Positions 55,320 through 64,000 of a DNA stretch of 64,000 bases are shown here, piece by piece. The notes beneath the pieces were generated by a model. The model was not told the DNA's origin. It saw only the letters and a program-made list of their open reading frames with translations, and did not search any database. Each line of letters opens with the position of its first letter. The first letter of the stretch is position 1. The position numbers and the translations under genes are program-made. This stretch comes from Lutibacter sp. Hel_I_33_5 (GTDB taxonomy: Bacteria; Bacteroidota; Bacteroidia; Flavobacteriales; Flavobacteriaceae), in contig NZ_VISM01000001.1 of the NCBI RefSeq assembly GCF_007827455.1, positions 1,837,501-1,901,500 on the forward strand. Reading direction: 5' to 3'.

Positions 55320-56768
55320 TTATCCTACAGAACCTTCTAAGCTAATTTCTAATAATTTTTGAGCTTCTACAGCAAACTCCATTGGCAACTTATTTAATAC
55401 TTCTTTACTAAATCCGTTTACAATTAAAGCAATCGCTTTCTCTGTATCTATACCACGTTGGTTACAGTAAAATAATTGTTCTTCACCAATTTTACTTGTT
55501 GTTGCTTCGTGTTCTATCTGTGCCGATTTATTTTTTGCCTCTATATAAGGAAATGTGTGAGCTCCACATGCATTACCCATTAATAAAGAATCACACTGAG
55601 AAAAATTACGTGCGTTTTCTGCTCTAGAATTTATTTGCACCAATCCTCTATATGAGTTTTGAGATTTTCCAGCAGATATTCCTTTAGAAATAATGGTTGA
55701 TTTTGTGTTTTTTCCTAAGTGAATCATTTTAGTTCCAGTATCAGCTTGCTGATAATGGTTAGTTACAGCAATCGAATAAAATTCACCTACAGAATTATTT
55801 CCTTTTAAAATACAACTTGGATATTTCCATGTTACAGCAGATCCTGTTTCTACTTGTGTCCAAGAAATTTTTGCATTTGTTTCGCATAAACCTCTTTTTG
55901 TTACAAAGTTAAAAACACCACCTTTTCCGTTTTCATCTCCTGGAAACCAGTTTTGAACGGTAGAATATTTTATTTCTGCATCATCCATTGCAATTAATTC
56001 TACAACAGCGGCATGTAATTGATTTTCATCTCTTTGCGGAGCTGTACAACCTTCTAAATAAGAAACATAACTTCCTTCGTCTGCAACAACTAATGTTCTT
56101 TCAAACTGACCAGTTCCACCTTCGTTAATTCTAAAATAGGTTGATAATTCCATTGGACAACGAATTCCTTTTGGAATGTAACAGAAAGATCCATCAGAAA
56201 AAACAGCCGAATTTAACGCTGCATAAAAGTTATCTGTTGTTGGTACAACGGTACCTAAATATTTTTTTACCAATTCTGGATGTTCTTGAATTGCTTCTGA
56301 AATTGGCATAAAAATAATACCCTTTTCACCTAATGTTTTCTTAAAAGTAGTTGCAACAGAAACAGAATCCATTACAATATCAACAGCAACATTTGCTAAT
56401 CTTTTTTGCTCATCTAAAGAAATACCTAACTTTTTAAAAGTCTCTAATAAATCTGGATCAACATCATCTAAACTATCTAATTTAGGTTTTTGTTTTGGTG
56501 CAGAATAATAAGCAATTTCTTGAAAATTAGGTTTTGGATAGTTCACGTTTGCCCAATCTGGTTCTTCCATTTGTTTCCAAACTCTAAACGCTTCTAATCT
56601 CCATTCGGTCATCCATTCTGGTTCGTTTTTCTTTTTAGAAATTGCTCGAACTACATCTTCATTTAATCCTTTTGCAAAAGTTTCACTTTCTATATCTGTA
56701 TAAAAACCATATTCGTATTCTTTGGTTTTTAATTCTTCTGCTAAATCGTCTTCAGTATACTTTGACAT
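55320..56768 (-). CDS. sufB: Fe-S cluster assembly protein SufB
   Basis: 482 residues, SufB beta-helix scaffold: the [20 protein letters not shown] and [19 protein letters not shown] blocks, [28 protein letters not shown], the Cys-containing [19 protein letters not shown] and [20 protein letters not shown]. It works with SufC and SufD. It lies between the SufA-like and MBL genes. Normal length. Confidence 0.98.
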   Translation of the reverse strand: MSKYTEDDLAEELKTKEYEYGFYTDIESETFAKGLNEDVVRAISKKKNEPEWMTEWRLEAFRVWKQMEEPDWANVNYPKPNFQEIAYYSAPKQKPKLDSLDDVDPDLLETFKKLGISLDEQKRLANVAVDIVMDSVSVATTFKKTLGEKGIIFMPISEAIQEHPELVKKYLGTVVPTTDNFYAALNSAVFSDGSFCYIPKGIRCPMELSTYFRINEGGTGQFERTLVVADEGSYVSYLEGCTAPQRDENQLHAAVVELIAMDDAEIKYSTVQNWFPGDENGKGGVFNFVTKRGLCETNAKISWTQVETGSAVTWKYPSCILKGNNSVGEFYSIAVTNHYQQADTGTKMIHLGKNTKSTIISKGISAGKSQNSYRGLVQINSRAENARNFSQCDSLLMGNACGAHTFPYIEAKNKSAQIEHEATTSKIGEEQLFYCNQRGIDTEKAIALIVNGFSKEVLNKLPMEFAVEAQKLLEISLEGSVG

Positions 56769-56778
56769 TCTCTAATTT

Positions 56779-57108
56779 TTAAAGTGAAAATGATTCTCCA
56801 CAACCACATGTGCGATTTGCGTTTGGATTGTTAAACACAAATCCTTTTCCGTTTAATCCACCTGAATATTCTAAAGTAGTTCCTACCAGGTATAAAAAAC
56901 TCTTTTTATCAACGACGAGTTTAACGTTATTTTCTTCGAAAATTTTATCGTTTTCTTGAGTACTTTTATCAAAAGTTAAATCGTAAGATAAACCACTACA
57001 TCCGCCACTTTTAACACCAACACGAACAAAATCTGTGCTTGCATCAAAACCGTCATCAGTCATTAATTCTACGACTTTCTTTTTAGCTGTGTTTGAAACT
57101 TTTATCAT
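56779..57108 (-). CDS. Fe-S cluster carrier of the IscA/SufA (HesB) family
   Basis: About 109 residues with the three conserved Cys: KSGGCSGLSYDL and the C-terminal CGCGESF. A-type carriers hand new clusters to apoproteins. The ATG at 57108 (MIKVSNTAKKKV) is preferred over a TTG further upstream. First gene of the suf operon. Confidence 0.95.
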   Translation of the reverse strand: MIKVSNTAKKKVVELMTDDGFDASTDFVRVGVKSGGCSGLSYDLTFDKSTQENDKIFEENNVKLVVDKKSFLYLVGTTLEYSGGLNGKGFVFNNPNANRTCGCGESFSL

Positions 57109-57214
57109 TTTTAAATAGATTAAATCTAAATTGGAGTGCAAATATACGATATAAGTCTCAATTTACCACCCAACCTTTCATTGTGATTGTTGATACTCTG
57201 ATTGACTTTTTTGA

Positions 57215-58273
57215 TTATTCTTGAAATGCAGGATTATTAATAAAGTCGTAATCTGAAAGAGTAAGTAAAAATGCTTTTAAATCTGACTTATCTTGAGTTG
57301 ATAATTTAACCCCACCATTAGCAACTTTTTTCATTAAAGGATCTATGGTTGTTGAGTTTACTAGACCTTCAGAATAATGATTAATGACCTCTTCTAAAGT
57401 TGTAAATCGACCATCGTGCATATACGGAGAAGTAAATTCTAAGTTTCTTAACGAAGGTGATTTAAATTTTCCATTATCATTTGGATCACCAGTTACAGCT
57501 CCTAAACCTAAATCGGTAAAAGTAGCATCTAATCCGTTATTATGGAATTTGTTATCTGTCCAAAGAGGATTGTTATTACTTCCATGGCAATGAAAACAAT
57601 CTCCTCTAGCTTCATCCATAAAAACGTTAAATCCGTTTTGTTCTTCTGGGGTTAGTGTAGTTTCTCCACGAAGATGTTTATCAAATTTAGATTCTCCAGA
57701 AATTAAGGTTCGTTCAAATTGTGCAATCGCTTTTGTAACCAATAAAGAATCTATTGTTAAGGTTGCAAATGCTTGTAAAAACAATGTTGGATATTCGGAA
57801 TGATTCTGAAGTTTCTGAACAACATTCGTCCACTTACTATGCATTTCTATCGGATTTCGAACAGGTTCTAACGCTTGCCTTTCAAGACCTAATTCTTTAC
57901 CGTCCCAAGCAAAACGTTCGTCAAAATTCCATGCTAAATTAAAAAGCGGCATTGAGTTTCTTTTACCAAACTTTCCATCTACACCATCACTAAATCTAGT
58001 GTCGTCTGTAAATGCTTTTTTAGGATTATGACAACTTGCACACGATTGTGTATTGTTTTTTGATAATATTTTATCAAAAAAAAGTTTCTTTCCTAAAGCA
58101 ATTCCTTCTTGAGTAAGTGGATTATTACTTGGAATTAAAGGCGAAATTAGTTTATCTGAAAATAGTTTTGGAATTTCTAAGGTTGCAGGAATTGGTGTAT
58201 AAACTTCTTCTTCTTTTGATGCGCAATTCATTATAAGAAAAAGAGCAAAAAAAGATATCCAATAGTGTTTCAT
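57215..58273 (-). CDS. MbnH-type di-heme cytochrome c peroxidase family lipoprotein
   Basis: 352 residues. Lipobox (LIMNC, Cys17), then two heme c motifs CASCH (about 78-82) and CFHCH (about 225-229) in the CCP/MauG fold, with SPYMHDGRFTTLEEVINHY near the C-terminus. The gene follows an MbnP-type gene in the same operon, so MbnH, the MauG-like partner of MbnP, is more likely than a stand-alone peroxidase. The oxidised target residue is not shown here. Confidence 0.85.
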   Translation of the reverse strand: MKHYWISFFALFLIMNCASKEEEVYTPIPATLEIPKLFSDKLISPLIPSNNPLTQEGIALGKKLFFDKILSKNNTQSCASCHNPKKAFTDDTRFSDGVDGKFGKRNSMPLFNLAWNFDERFAWDGKELGLERQALEPVRNPIEMHSKWTNVVQKLQNHSEYPTLFLQAFATLTIDSLLVTKAIAQFERTLISGESKFDKHLRGETTLTPEEQNGFNVFMDEARGDCFHCHGSNNNPLWTDNKFHNNGLDATFTDLGLGAVTGDPNDNGKFKSPSLRNLEFTSPYMHDGRFTTLEEVINHYSEGLVNSTTIDPLMKKVANGGVKLSTQDKSDLKAFLLTLSDYDFINNPAFQE

Positions 58274-58285
58274 TATTCAGACTTA

Positions 58286-58305
58286 TCGACTGCACCGAAG
58301 TGACA
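58286..58305. repeat. Fragment of the TCGACTGC dispersed-type repeat
   Basis: TCGACTGCACCGAAGTGACA in the 39-bp gap between the MbnP and MbnH genes shares TCGACTGC and the ending GACA with the right arm of the repeat at 18917-18982. It is G/C-rich compared with its surroundings. Probably a decayed half-copy. Confidence 0.45.
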
Positions 58306-58312
58306 TTTAGAT

Positions 58313-59086
58313 TTAATTTTGTGTTATTTCTCCTAAAGAGAAAACGCCTTCACCATTTTCACTCATCATTTTCTGAGCATCAAAATTTGGCATTAAAACG
58401 GTATTTAATACATTTAAATCCCACGTATTTGGGTTTTTAAACCATTCTGCAATGTTCATTTTAATTTCTATACTTGCATTATTGTCAATAATTACCTCTC
58501 CAAGATCTACAGCAATTGATGTGTCTTGAAACTTAAGATTATTTGGATCTGTTCTATCCACTGCTCTTATAGCGTGATAATTAAAGTTTGAATCTTGAAT
58601 GTTTGTGTCTTTATACTTTCCATCAAATTGCATAAAATGATATCCGCCACCTAACATTGCAGGAACATTAAAATTAGCAGTATTCAAATCTTTATAGGCA
58701 CTATCAACATTATCTGCATCTTTAAAACCAAAAATAAAAGTCAAATCATAAATTCCAGGATGTACAGTTTTTGGCGATTCATAAGATAACCCAGAATTTT
58801 CACCAATATTTATTAAATGATAGTTACTTAAAGTATCGATATTGTTTTTTGCATCAGTTAATAGAACATTAGAAATTACATAACGTAATCTTTCTATACT
58901 TAACTGTTCTCCGTTTTTAGTTGTGAATTTTATACTATTAAAATCTTCATTTGTGACTGGTGTTTCGTCCCAATGATGTGTAAAGTTTAATGTGATTTTA
59001 GCATTAATTATTGGAATATCATTATCTGAACTACAAGCGTTAAAAGTAATAATTAGGATTAAAAAAAGTAATATACTATTTCTCAT
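58313..59086 (-). CDS. MbnP-family lipoprotein
   Basis: 257 residues with a lipobox (TFNAC, Cys18). Typical MbnP features: LNFTHHWDETPVTNEDF near the N-terminus, ISNVLLTD, PGIYDLTFIFGFKDADN, GGGYHFMQFDGKY, and NIAEWFKNP near the C-terminus. In the known pair, MbnH oxidises a Trp of MbnP, which is linked to copper binding. The Trp in HHWDE is a candidate only. It is followed by the MbnH-type gene. Confidence 0.8.
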   Translation of the reverse strand: MRNSILLFLILIITFNACSSDNDIPIINAKITLNFTHHWDETPVTNEDFNSIKFTTKNGEQLSIERLRYVISNVLLTDAKNNIDTLSNYHLINIGENSGLSYESPKTVHPGIYDLTFIFGFKDADNVDSAYKDLNTANFNVPAMLGGGYHFMQFDGKYKDTNIQDSNFNYHAIRAVDRTDPNNLKFQDTSIAVDLGEVIIDNNASIEIKMNIAEWFKNPNTWDLNVLNTVLMPNFDAQKMMSENGEGVFSLGEITQN

Positions 59087-59089
59087 GTA

Positions 59090-60427
59090 TTATTTAATTG
59101 TAATGATTAATGCGTCTGTAAATCCTTTATTTACAGAGATATCTCTGTCTGAACTATTACTTTCTCCAACGGCAATTATGGTTCCATTATTCAATTCTGT
59201 TGCGTCATATGCAAAATCAATTTCAAAACCACCAACGGTTGTACTCCAAACTAAATTTCCGTTTGAATCTATTTTTAAAACCAACGCATCATTTTGTCCA
59301 TTATTGATTAATTTATTGTCTGAACTTCTTGAACTCCCAGAAATTATAAATCCATTATCCTGAGTTTTTCTAACACCTCGACCAACATCAAAACTTGACC
59401 CGCCAAATGATTTTTCCCAGATGATTTTTCCATCAAGATCAATTTTTATGACCCATAAATCTGCTCCTCCTTTATTAGTAGAAACGTCTTGGTCTGAACT
59501 TCTAGTATCTCCAACAATTAGATAATTTCCATCATGTGTTTTTGTAATGGCTCTTGCTTCATCTATTTCTGATCCACCAAATGATTTTTCCCAAATCAAT
59601 GTACCGTCATTAGCAACTTTTATTACCCAAAAATCATAGGTTCCTTTATTTGCTTTTATATCAACATCATTACTGTCTGATGAACCAACCATAATAAATC
59701 CTGCATCATCAGTTTCTACAACTCCGTATGGTGTATCTGTAAAAGATCCGCCATAAAACTTACTCCATTTTTTTTCGCCGTTTGCAGTAAGTTTAATAGC
59801 CCAATAATCTCCACCAGCATGTCTTCTAGCTATTTTTGAGTTTCCCTGTCCGTTTGATGCTGAAACATCTAAAACACCTGTTATTAAAAAACCGTTATCG
59901 GAAGTTTCTATTAAAGAAATACCAGCATCATTTCCTGAAAAGCCAAATGATTTTTGCCATAGAATTGTTCCACTCGAGTTTAATTTTGCAACCCAATAAT
60001 CTTTAAAACCTGCATTTAAAGCAACGTCTTTATCGGCACTTTTAGAATAGCCAAGAATTGCAAAACCGCCATCTTTTGTTTGAATAATATCGCTACCTCT
60101 ATCATCATTAGTTCCACCATAAGTTTTATTCCATTGTGGTTGATTTAATGTAGAAAATTTAAGTAGCCAAAAATCGAAATCTTCGCTAGTTTTATTAGTA
60201 ATATCTCCATCATTACTTTGTGTATAACCTAAAACTGCATAACCGCCATCTACAGTTTTAGTAACTGCATTTGCTAAATCATTTTTAGAGCCTCCGTATG
60301 TTTTTATCTGTTCTATTTTCCCAGAAAAAGCAGGTGCTTTTGTAATATTTATTCCGTCATCAGAAGAACAAGAATAGTAAGTTGAAGTGATAATAATAAG
60401 AGAACAAACAAGTGCTTTTTTAAGCAT
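59090..60427 (-). CDS. Lipoprotein with repeated propeller blades
   Basis: 445 residues with a lipobox (TYYSC, Cys20). About seven or eight blades of roughly 50 residues repeat the pattern WxKSFGGSxxDxAxxIxxTxDGGFIIxGxSxSxDxDV-N-KGxxDxWVIKI, as in bacterial propellers of the Kelch/galactose-oxidase-like or PQQ-like style. Probably a binding or scaffold protein on the cell surface. It lies 3 bp upstream of the MbnP gene and 10 bp downstream of the T9SS gene. Confidence 0.8.
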   Translation of the reverse strand: MLKKALVCSLIIITSTYYSCSSDDGINITKAPAFSGKIEQIKTYGGSKNDLANAVTKTVDGGYAVLGYTQSNDGDITNKTSEDFDFWLLKFSTLNQPQWNKTYGGTNDDRGSDIIQTKDGGFAILGYSKSADKDVALNAGFKDYWVAKLNSSGTILWQKSFGFSGNDAGISLIETSDNGFLITGVLDVSASNGQGNSKIARRHAGGDYWAIKLTANGEKKWSKFYGGSFTDTPYGVVETDDAGFIMVGSSDSNDVDIKANKGTYDFWVIKVANDGTLIWEKSFGGSEIDEARAITKTHDGNYLIVGDTRSSDQDVSTNKGGADLWVIKIDLDGKIIWEKSFGGSSFDVGRGVRKTQDNGFIISGSSRSSDNKLINNGQNDALVLKIDSNGNLVWSTTVGGFEIDFAYDATELNNGTIIAVGESNSSDRDISVNKGFTDALIITIK

Positions 60428-60437
60428 ATTATATCAT

Positions 60438-61856
60438 TTATCGAACAATAAATTTCTTAGAAAAAGCATTATTTATTTTAACTAAATACAATCCTTTAGC
60501 AAAATCACCTATTTCTAATATATACTGTGATTGATTTATATTTTCCTTAGAAAACACTTCTTTACCTAAAAGATTAAACACTTGGATCGATTTTATTGTG
60601 TTTTTGTTGGATGCATTTATTACAGGGTTACCAATTGTAGGGTTAGGGGAAATAGAAAAGGATGATCTTAATTCTTCAGAATTTATCGATAAAGAATTAC
60701 TTTTCTTAATAATAAATAATCCAGAATTAGAATCACTAACAATAATATTTCCACTTGGTAAATAAGGATACACATTCCAAACACCATTAAAACTTGCGTT
60801 GTCATTAGATGGATACGTGTCAAAAAAACCAATTTCAGAAAGATTTTTATTAGCGATATCAGCAATATCAATCATTCTAACTCCAGCCGTGTAACTTGCC
60901 AAATAAAAAGTATTGCCTTTCACATATCCGTTGTGATCAATAGCATTGTTTGTGCCTAAATATTCAGTATGAACAACCGGAACGTCTAGATTTGTTAGAT
61001 CAAAAACAATAGATCTTGTTTTATGACCTAACCGTTGTTCATCTAATTCATCTCCTAAAATAAAATATTTTTTATCTTCTGTAAACCAACCTTGATGTGA
61101 GTATTTTACATTTGGATAGCTTAACCTAGCTATTTGTATAGGATTTGTTTTGTTGGAAACATCAACAATTGTAATAGTATCCTCATTACACGCAATTAAT
61201 ATTTCTTTTCCAGTATAATCTGTGTCTGGGCCATTATAAGTAACAACTTGTGCATCATGAGTATATCCATCTCCAGAAAAACCGCCAGGACTTGTTGGAT
61301 TTTTTGGGTCTTGAATATTTATAAAATAAGGTCCCGCAGCAGATTTAGCAGAACCAACAATATAAGCAAAGCCAGAATCTTCATTAATAACAATATTATG
61401 CGCTTTACCGAATTCTGTATAGTGTTTATCTGCAGTAAAAGTTACTGGCGGATTTGAAACATTTCTTAATTTAGTTAAATCAAAAACTTGCATTCCATGA
61501 TTAGATGCTTCACTTACTATAAATGCATGATCTTTATAAACTTTGACATCTCTCCAAGTACTATTAAACGTTGCAGTTGGTAGCTTTCCTAAAATAACAG
61601 GATTTGTTGGATTAGAAATATCTATAAAATGGACTCCATCATTTGTACACATTAATGCATACTCTTTATTTGTTGTTGAATCTACCCAACCCCAAGAATC
61701 GTTTCCAGAGCTACTTCCAAATTGAGCTAAAGAAACATGAGATTGTAAATCATAATCTTTACAAGGATAATTTCCTGCAAAACCATTTACACAAGGTGTT
61801 TGACTATATGAAAATATAGAAAACAAAAAAGCGAATAAGAGTAGATTTTTGTTCAT
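60438..61856 (-). CDS. Choice-of-anchor B family protein with T9SS sorting domain
   Basis: 472 residues. Signal peptide (LLLFAFLFSIFSYSQ), then PCVNGFAGNYPCKDYDLQSHVSL and LVIVD-type blades (VHFIDISNPTNPVILGKLPT, MQVFDLTKLRNVSNPPV, AHNIVINEDSGFAYIVGS, TITIVDVSNKTNPIQIARLS), the choice-of-anchor B architecture. The C-terminal domain (SISPNPTIGNPVINA, GLYLVKINNAFSKKFIVR) is a Por/T9SS sorting signal, so the protein should be exported to the surface. Confidence 0.85.
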   Translation of the reverse strand: MNKNLLLFAFLFSIFSYSQTPCVNGFAGNYPCKDYDLQSHVSLAQFGSSSGNDSWGWVDSTTNKEYALMCTNDGVHFIDISNPTNPVILGKLPTATFNSTWRDVKVYKDHAFIVSEASNHGMQVFDLTKLRNVSNPPVTFTADKHYTEFGKAHNIVINEDSGFAYIVGSAKSAAGPYFINIQDPKNPTSPGGFSGDGYTHDAQVVTYNGPDTDYTGKEILIACNEDTITIVDVSNKTNPIQIARLSYPNVKYSHQGWFTEDKKYFILGDELDEQRLGHKTRSIVFDLTNLDVPVVHTEYLGTNNAIDHNGYVKGNTFYLASYTAGVRMIDIADIANKNLSEIGFFDTYPSNDNASFNGVWNVYPYLPSGNIIVSDSNSGLFIIKKSNSLSINSEELRSSFSISPNPTIGNPVINASNKNTIKSIQVFNLLGKEVFSKENINQSQYILEIGDFAKGLYLVKINNAFSKKFIVR

Positions 61857-61935
61857 AAAAAAGAGTTAACTCAAACAAATGTACCATTTTATGTATTTCT
61901 TCTTATAGAAAAGGTGTTAAAAATGATGTAAATAG

Positions 61936-61943
61936 TATCTTTG
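61936..61943 (+). promoter_or_regulatory. Bacteroidota -7 box (TATCTTTG) of thiL
   Basis: An exact TAnnTTTG match lies only 4 bp before the thiL ATG. It implies a leaderless or nearly leaderless transcript. No clear -33 TTG was found, so the call is moderate. Confidence 0.5.
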
Positions 61944-61947
61944 CGGC

Positions 61948-62997
61948 ATGTTAGAAGACAAAAATCAAGGTAAAACATCGTTAGCAGAATTAGGTGAATT
62001 TGGATTGATAAACCATATCACTCAATATTTTAAAATTCAGAATTCAACAACTGTAAAAGGAGTTGGGGATGATGCTGCTGTAATTTCAGCAAAAGAAAAA
62101 CAAACGTTAGTTACCACAGATTTATTAATTGAAGGCGTGCATTTTGATTTAAGTTATATGCCTTTAAAACATTTAGGTTATAAAGCTGTAATGGTTAATT
62201 TATCTGATGTGTATGCGATGAACGGAACTGCAGAACAAATAACAGTTTCTATTGCGGTTTCTAATCGTTTTCCTTTAGAAGCAATTGAAGAATTGTATGC
62301 AGGAATTCAATTAGCTTGTGACACGTATAAAGTTGATTTAATTGGTGGGGATACGACCTCTTCTACCAAAGGAATCTTAATTTCTGTTACTGCAATTGGT
62401 TCGGCTAATAAAGAAGATATAGTATATAGAAATGGTGCAAAAGCAACCGATTTAATTGTTGTTTCTGGTGATTTAGGAGGTGCATATTTAGGGTTGCAGG
62501 TTTTAGAACGAGAGAAACAAGTTTTTAATGTTGATCCAAACAATCAACCAGATTTAGATAATTACTCGTATTTGATTGAACGTCAGTTAAAACCAGAAGC
62601 ACGTAAAGATATTTCGGGATTATTAAAAGAATTAGAAGTAAAACCAACTTCTATGATTGATATTTCTGATGGATTGTCTTCTGAGCTTTTTCATATTTGC
62701 ACACAGAGTAAAGTAGGATGTAAAATTTATGAAGATAAATTACCTTTAGATCCGCAAGTAATTTCTACATGTGAAGAGTTTGAGTTAGATTCAACCATGG
62801 TTGCATTAAGTGGTGGTGAAGATTATGAGTTGTTATTTACAGTGCCTATTTCTGATTTTGAAAAGATAAAAGCAAATCCAAATTTTTCTATTATTGGTCA
62901 TATTACAGAAGAAAACCAAGGTTTAAATTTAGTCACCAGAGCTAGCCAAGAAATTGAACTAAAAGCACAAGGTTGGAATGCTTTGAAGGGTAAGTAA
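61948..62997 (+). CDS. thiL: Thiamine-phosphate kinase
   Basis: 349 residues. It makes thiamine diphosphate from thiamine monophosphate. Signatures: SLAELGEFGLINHI, GVGDDAAVI, TTDLLIEGVHFDL, KAVMVNLSDVYAMNG, LIGGDTTSSTKG, MIDISDGLSSEL and LSGGEDYELLFTV. The AIR-synthase-like fold is complete. The family start agrees with 61948. Confidence 0.97.
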   Translation: MLEDKNQGKTSLAELGEFGLINHITQYFKIQNSTTVKGVGDDAAVISAKEKQTLVTTDLLIEGVHFDLSYMPLKHLGYKAVMVNLSDVYAMNGTAEQITVSIAVSNRFPLEAIEELYAGIQLACDTYKVDLIGGDTTSSTKGILISVTAIGSANKEDIVYRNGAKATDLIVVSGDLGGAYLGLQVLEREKQVFNVDPNNQPDLDNYSYLIERQLKPEARKDISGLLKELEVKPTSMIDISDGLSSELFHICTQSKVGCKIYEDKLPLDPQVISTCEEFELDSTMVALSGGEDYELLFTVPISDFEKIKANPNFSIIGHITEENQGLNLVTRASQEIELKAQGWNALKGK

Positions 62998-63007
62998 AAC
63001 TATTTTG

Positions 63008-63041
63008 AAACTTCGTATAATGGAAGTTAGCTGTTTTTTTT
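63008..63041 (+). terminator. Probable Rho-independent terminator of thiL
   Basis: Short stem AACTTC / GAAGTT with an 8-nt loop and a T-run of eight starting a few bases later, about 12 bp after the thiL stop. The stem is short, so the call is moderate. Confidence 0.45.
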
Positions 63042-63054
63042 GAGAAAATCAAGT

Positions 63055-63840
63055 TTAACAACCCTTCACAAAATCAACTAAAGTAGCATTTAATTTTTCT
63101 TTATTCTCAACATGACTCATATGTCCATCTGGGAAAACAACAAATTCTGTGTTGGTCTCTTTTGCTTCTTTTAAAGATGTTTTATAGTCTAAAACTGGGT
63201 CTTTTTCGCCAATAATAAGTAGCTTTTTAAAATCGTTATTTTGTAATACACGATTTCTGTTTTTACGAATTCTCATGCCTTCATTTGCTGCAATATATCC
63301 TTGAAGTGGTGTTTTTAATGCCTCTTTTTTTACGAATGAAATTTCTGACTTAAAACGCTCTAAATTGCTTTGTCCAAATAAATTTGAAACGGATATTTTA
63401 ACCATACTTTCAAAATTAGTCTGAATCATTTTATTAGCACGTGAGCGTAGTTTTTTTCGTTCTTCATCATCATCATTAGAGGTCGAATTCATTAAACACA
63501 ACCCTTTTATTTTTTGTGGATTTTTTTCTGCGAAAGCTAACGCTACATAACCGCCCATAGAATGACCAATTACAATAAAACGCCTTAATCGTAAATGATT
63601 TAAAACGGCTTCTACAGCTTCTGCCATGGTTTCCATAGAATGGATATACCCTAAACATGCAGTTTTTCCATGTCCTAATAAATCGATGGCAATAATTCTA
63701 TTTCTTTTAGAAAGTTCAGGAATTATATCTTTCCACATAGTTGTGTTTTCTAAAAATCCATGGAGTAAAACTACGGCAGTTCCTTTACCAACATCAGAAA
63801 ATGATATTTTGGTGTTCTTAAAAAGAATAGAATTTTGCAT
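63055..63840 (-). CDS. Alpha/beta hydrolase
   Basis: About 261 residues from the ATG at 63840 (MQNSILFKNTKISF). The upstream frame to 63969 lacks family features. Oxyanion-loop VVLLHGFLENTTMW, nucleophile elbow GHSMGGYVAL, catalytic Asp in IGEKDPVLDY and His in GHMSHVENK form the triad. Esterase or lactonase-like; the substrate is unknown. Convergent with thiL. Confidence 0.9.
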   Translation of the reverse strand: MQNSILFKNTKISFSDVGKGTAVVLLHGFLENTTMWKDIIPELSKRNRIIAIDLLGHGKTACLGYIHSMETMAEAVEAVLNHLRLRRFIVIGHSMGGYVALAFAEKNPQKIKGLCLMNSTSNDDDEERKKLRSRANKMIQTNFESMVKISVSNLFGQSNLERFKSEISFVKKEALKTPLQGYIAANEGMRIRKNRNRVLQNNDFKKLLIIGEKDPVLDYKTSLKEAKETNTEFVVFPDGHMSHVENKEKLNATLVDFVKGC

Positions 63841-63884
63841 CAAACAAAAATATGTATATTTCAAGAATAAAAATCTACTAAAAG

Positions 63885-64000
63885 ATGAACAAAACAAAAG
63901 AAATTTGGATTGCTGGTTTTGCGTTATTTTCACTTTTTTTTGGTGCAGGAAACTTATTGTTACCACCACTTTTAGGTTACAACGCAGGTAATAATTGGTT
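63885..64000 (+). CDS. brnQ: Branched-chain amino acid carrier (BrnQ/LivII family), cut by the window edge
   Basis: 38 residues are visible: MNKTKEIWIAGFALFSLFFG followed by AGNLLLPPLLGYNAGNNW. The FALFSLFFGAGNLLLPP block is the start of LIVCS-family branched-chain amino acid carriers, symporters for Leu, Ile and Val. The 3' part is outside the window. It is divergent from the alpha/beta hydrolase. Confidence 0.75.
   Translation, partial: MNKTKEIWIAGFALFSLFFGAGNLLLPPLLGYNAGNNW

Overview
The window is low-GC (roughly one third G+C by eye) chromosomal DNA of a Bacteroidota bacterium, most likely a marine-type Flavobacteriaceae member close to Polaribacter or Tenacibaculum (inference from protein style, no search run). 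Support comes from type IX secretion (Por) C-terminal sorting domains on at least two secreted proteins, Bacteroidota-type -7 promoter boxes (TAnnTTTG), many short lipoprotein signals, and families common in Bacteroidota (DUF4175, DUF4286, DUF4377-META, choice-of-anchor B, MbnP). No rRNA, tRNA, prophage, insertion sequence or CRISPR array was seen.

Layout. 1-6.5 kb: two tandem membrane-bound LytTR regulators (the first cut by the window edge), an SPFH protein, a META-domain lipoprotein, gltX and a barrel-like outer-membrane protein. 6.5-13.2 kb: a forward run DUF4175 protein - ybeY - mnmG - methyltransferase, with parS-like palindromes on both sides of mnmG. 13.3-17.3 kb: reverse-strand small membrane and stress-type proteins, a 2-hydroxyacid dehydrogenase and panB. 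17.4-23.7 kb: an ECF sigma factor with a small zinc-finger partner, an O-methyltransferase, tatA, mutS followed by a membrane-anchored PD-(D/E)XK-like protein, and a TrmH-type methyltransferase. 23.8-27.2 kb: a TPR histidine kinase, an atypical response regulator and a four-copy tandem array of a unit of about 193 bp, each copy looking like a small-RNA gene (-7 box, hairpin, Rho-independent terminator). 27.2-37.3 kb: housekeeping genes mgtE, rsmA, serS, ribF and sufS, a possible sigma-54-driven 47-residue protein, and a class C beta-lactamase-fold serine hydrolase.

37.3-52.2 kb is the most striking region. It is a reverse-strand set for making and exporting a probably acidic exopolysaccharide: a nucleotide-sugar dehydrogenase, a processive GT2 synthase, a TackOD1-like zinc protein with a GGDEF-like tail, HlyD-like and TolC-like export proteins, a secreted deacetylase-like protein and a lipoprotein. 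Next to it lies a complete phosphorelay: receiver, H-NOX nitric-oxide/heme sensor, PAS-GAF histidine kinase, Hpt protein and LytTR response regulator. Upstream of the sensory operon and of the three other transcription units there are pairs of TGTAGAC-like direct repeats, 21 bp apart in three cases and 22 bp in one. This geometry fits LytTR operators, so a single H-NOX-controlled, self-regulated surface-polysaccharide regulon is proposed.

52.3-57.1 kb is a suf iron-sulfur operon (sufA-like, sufB, a lipoprotein metallo-beta-lactamase-fold hydrolase, sufC, sufD). 57.2-61.9 kb is a secreted or lipoprotein set containing an MbnH-type di-heme peroxidase beside an MbnP-type protein. The window ends with thiL, an alpha/beta hydrolase and the start of a BrnQ-type branched-chain amino acid carrier.
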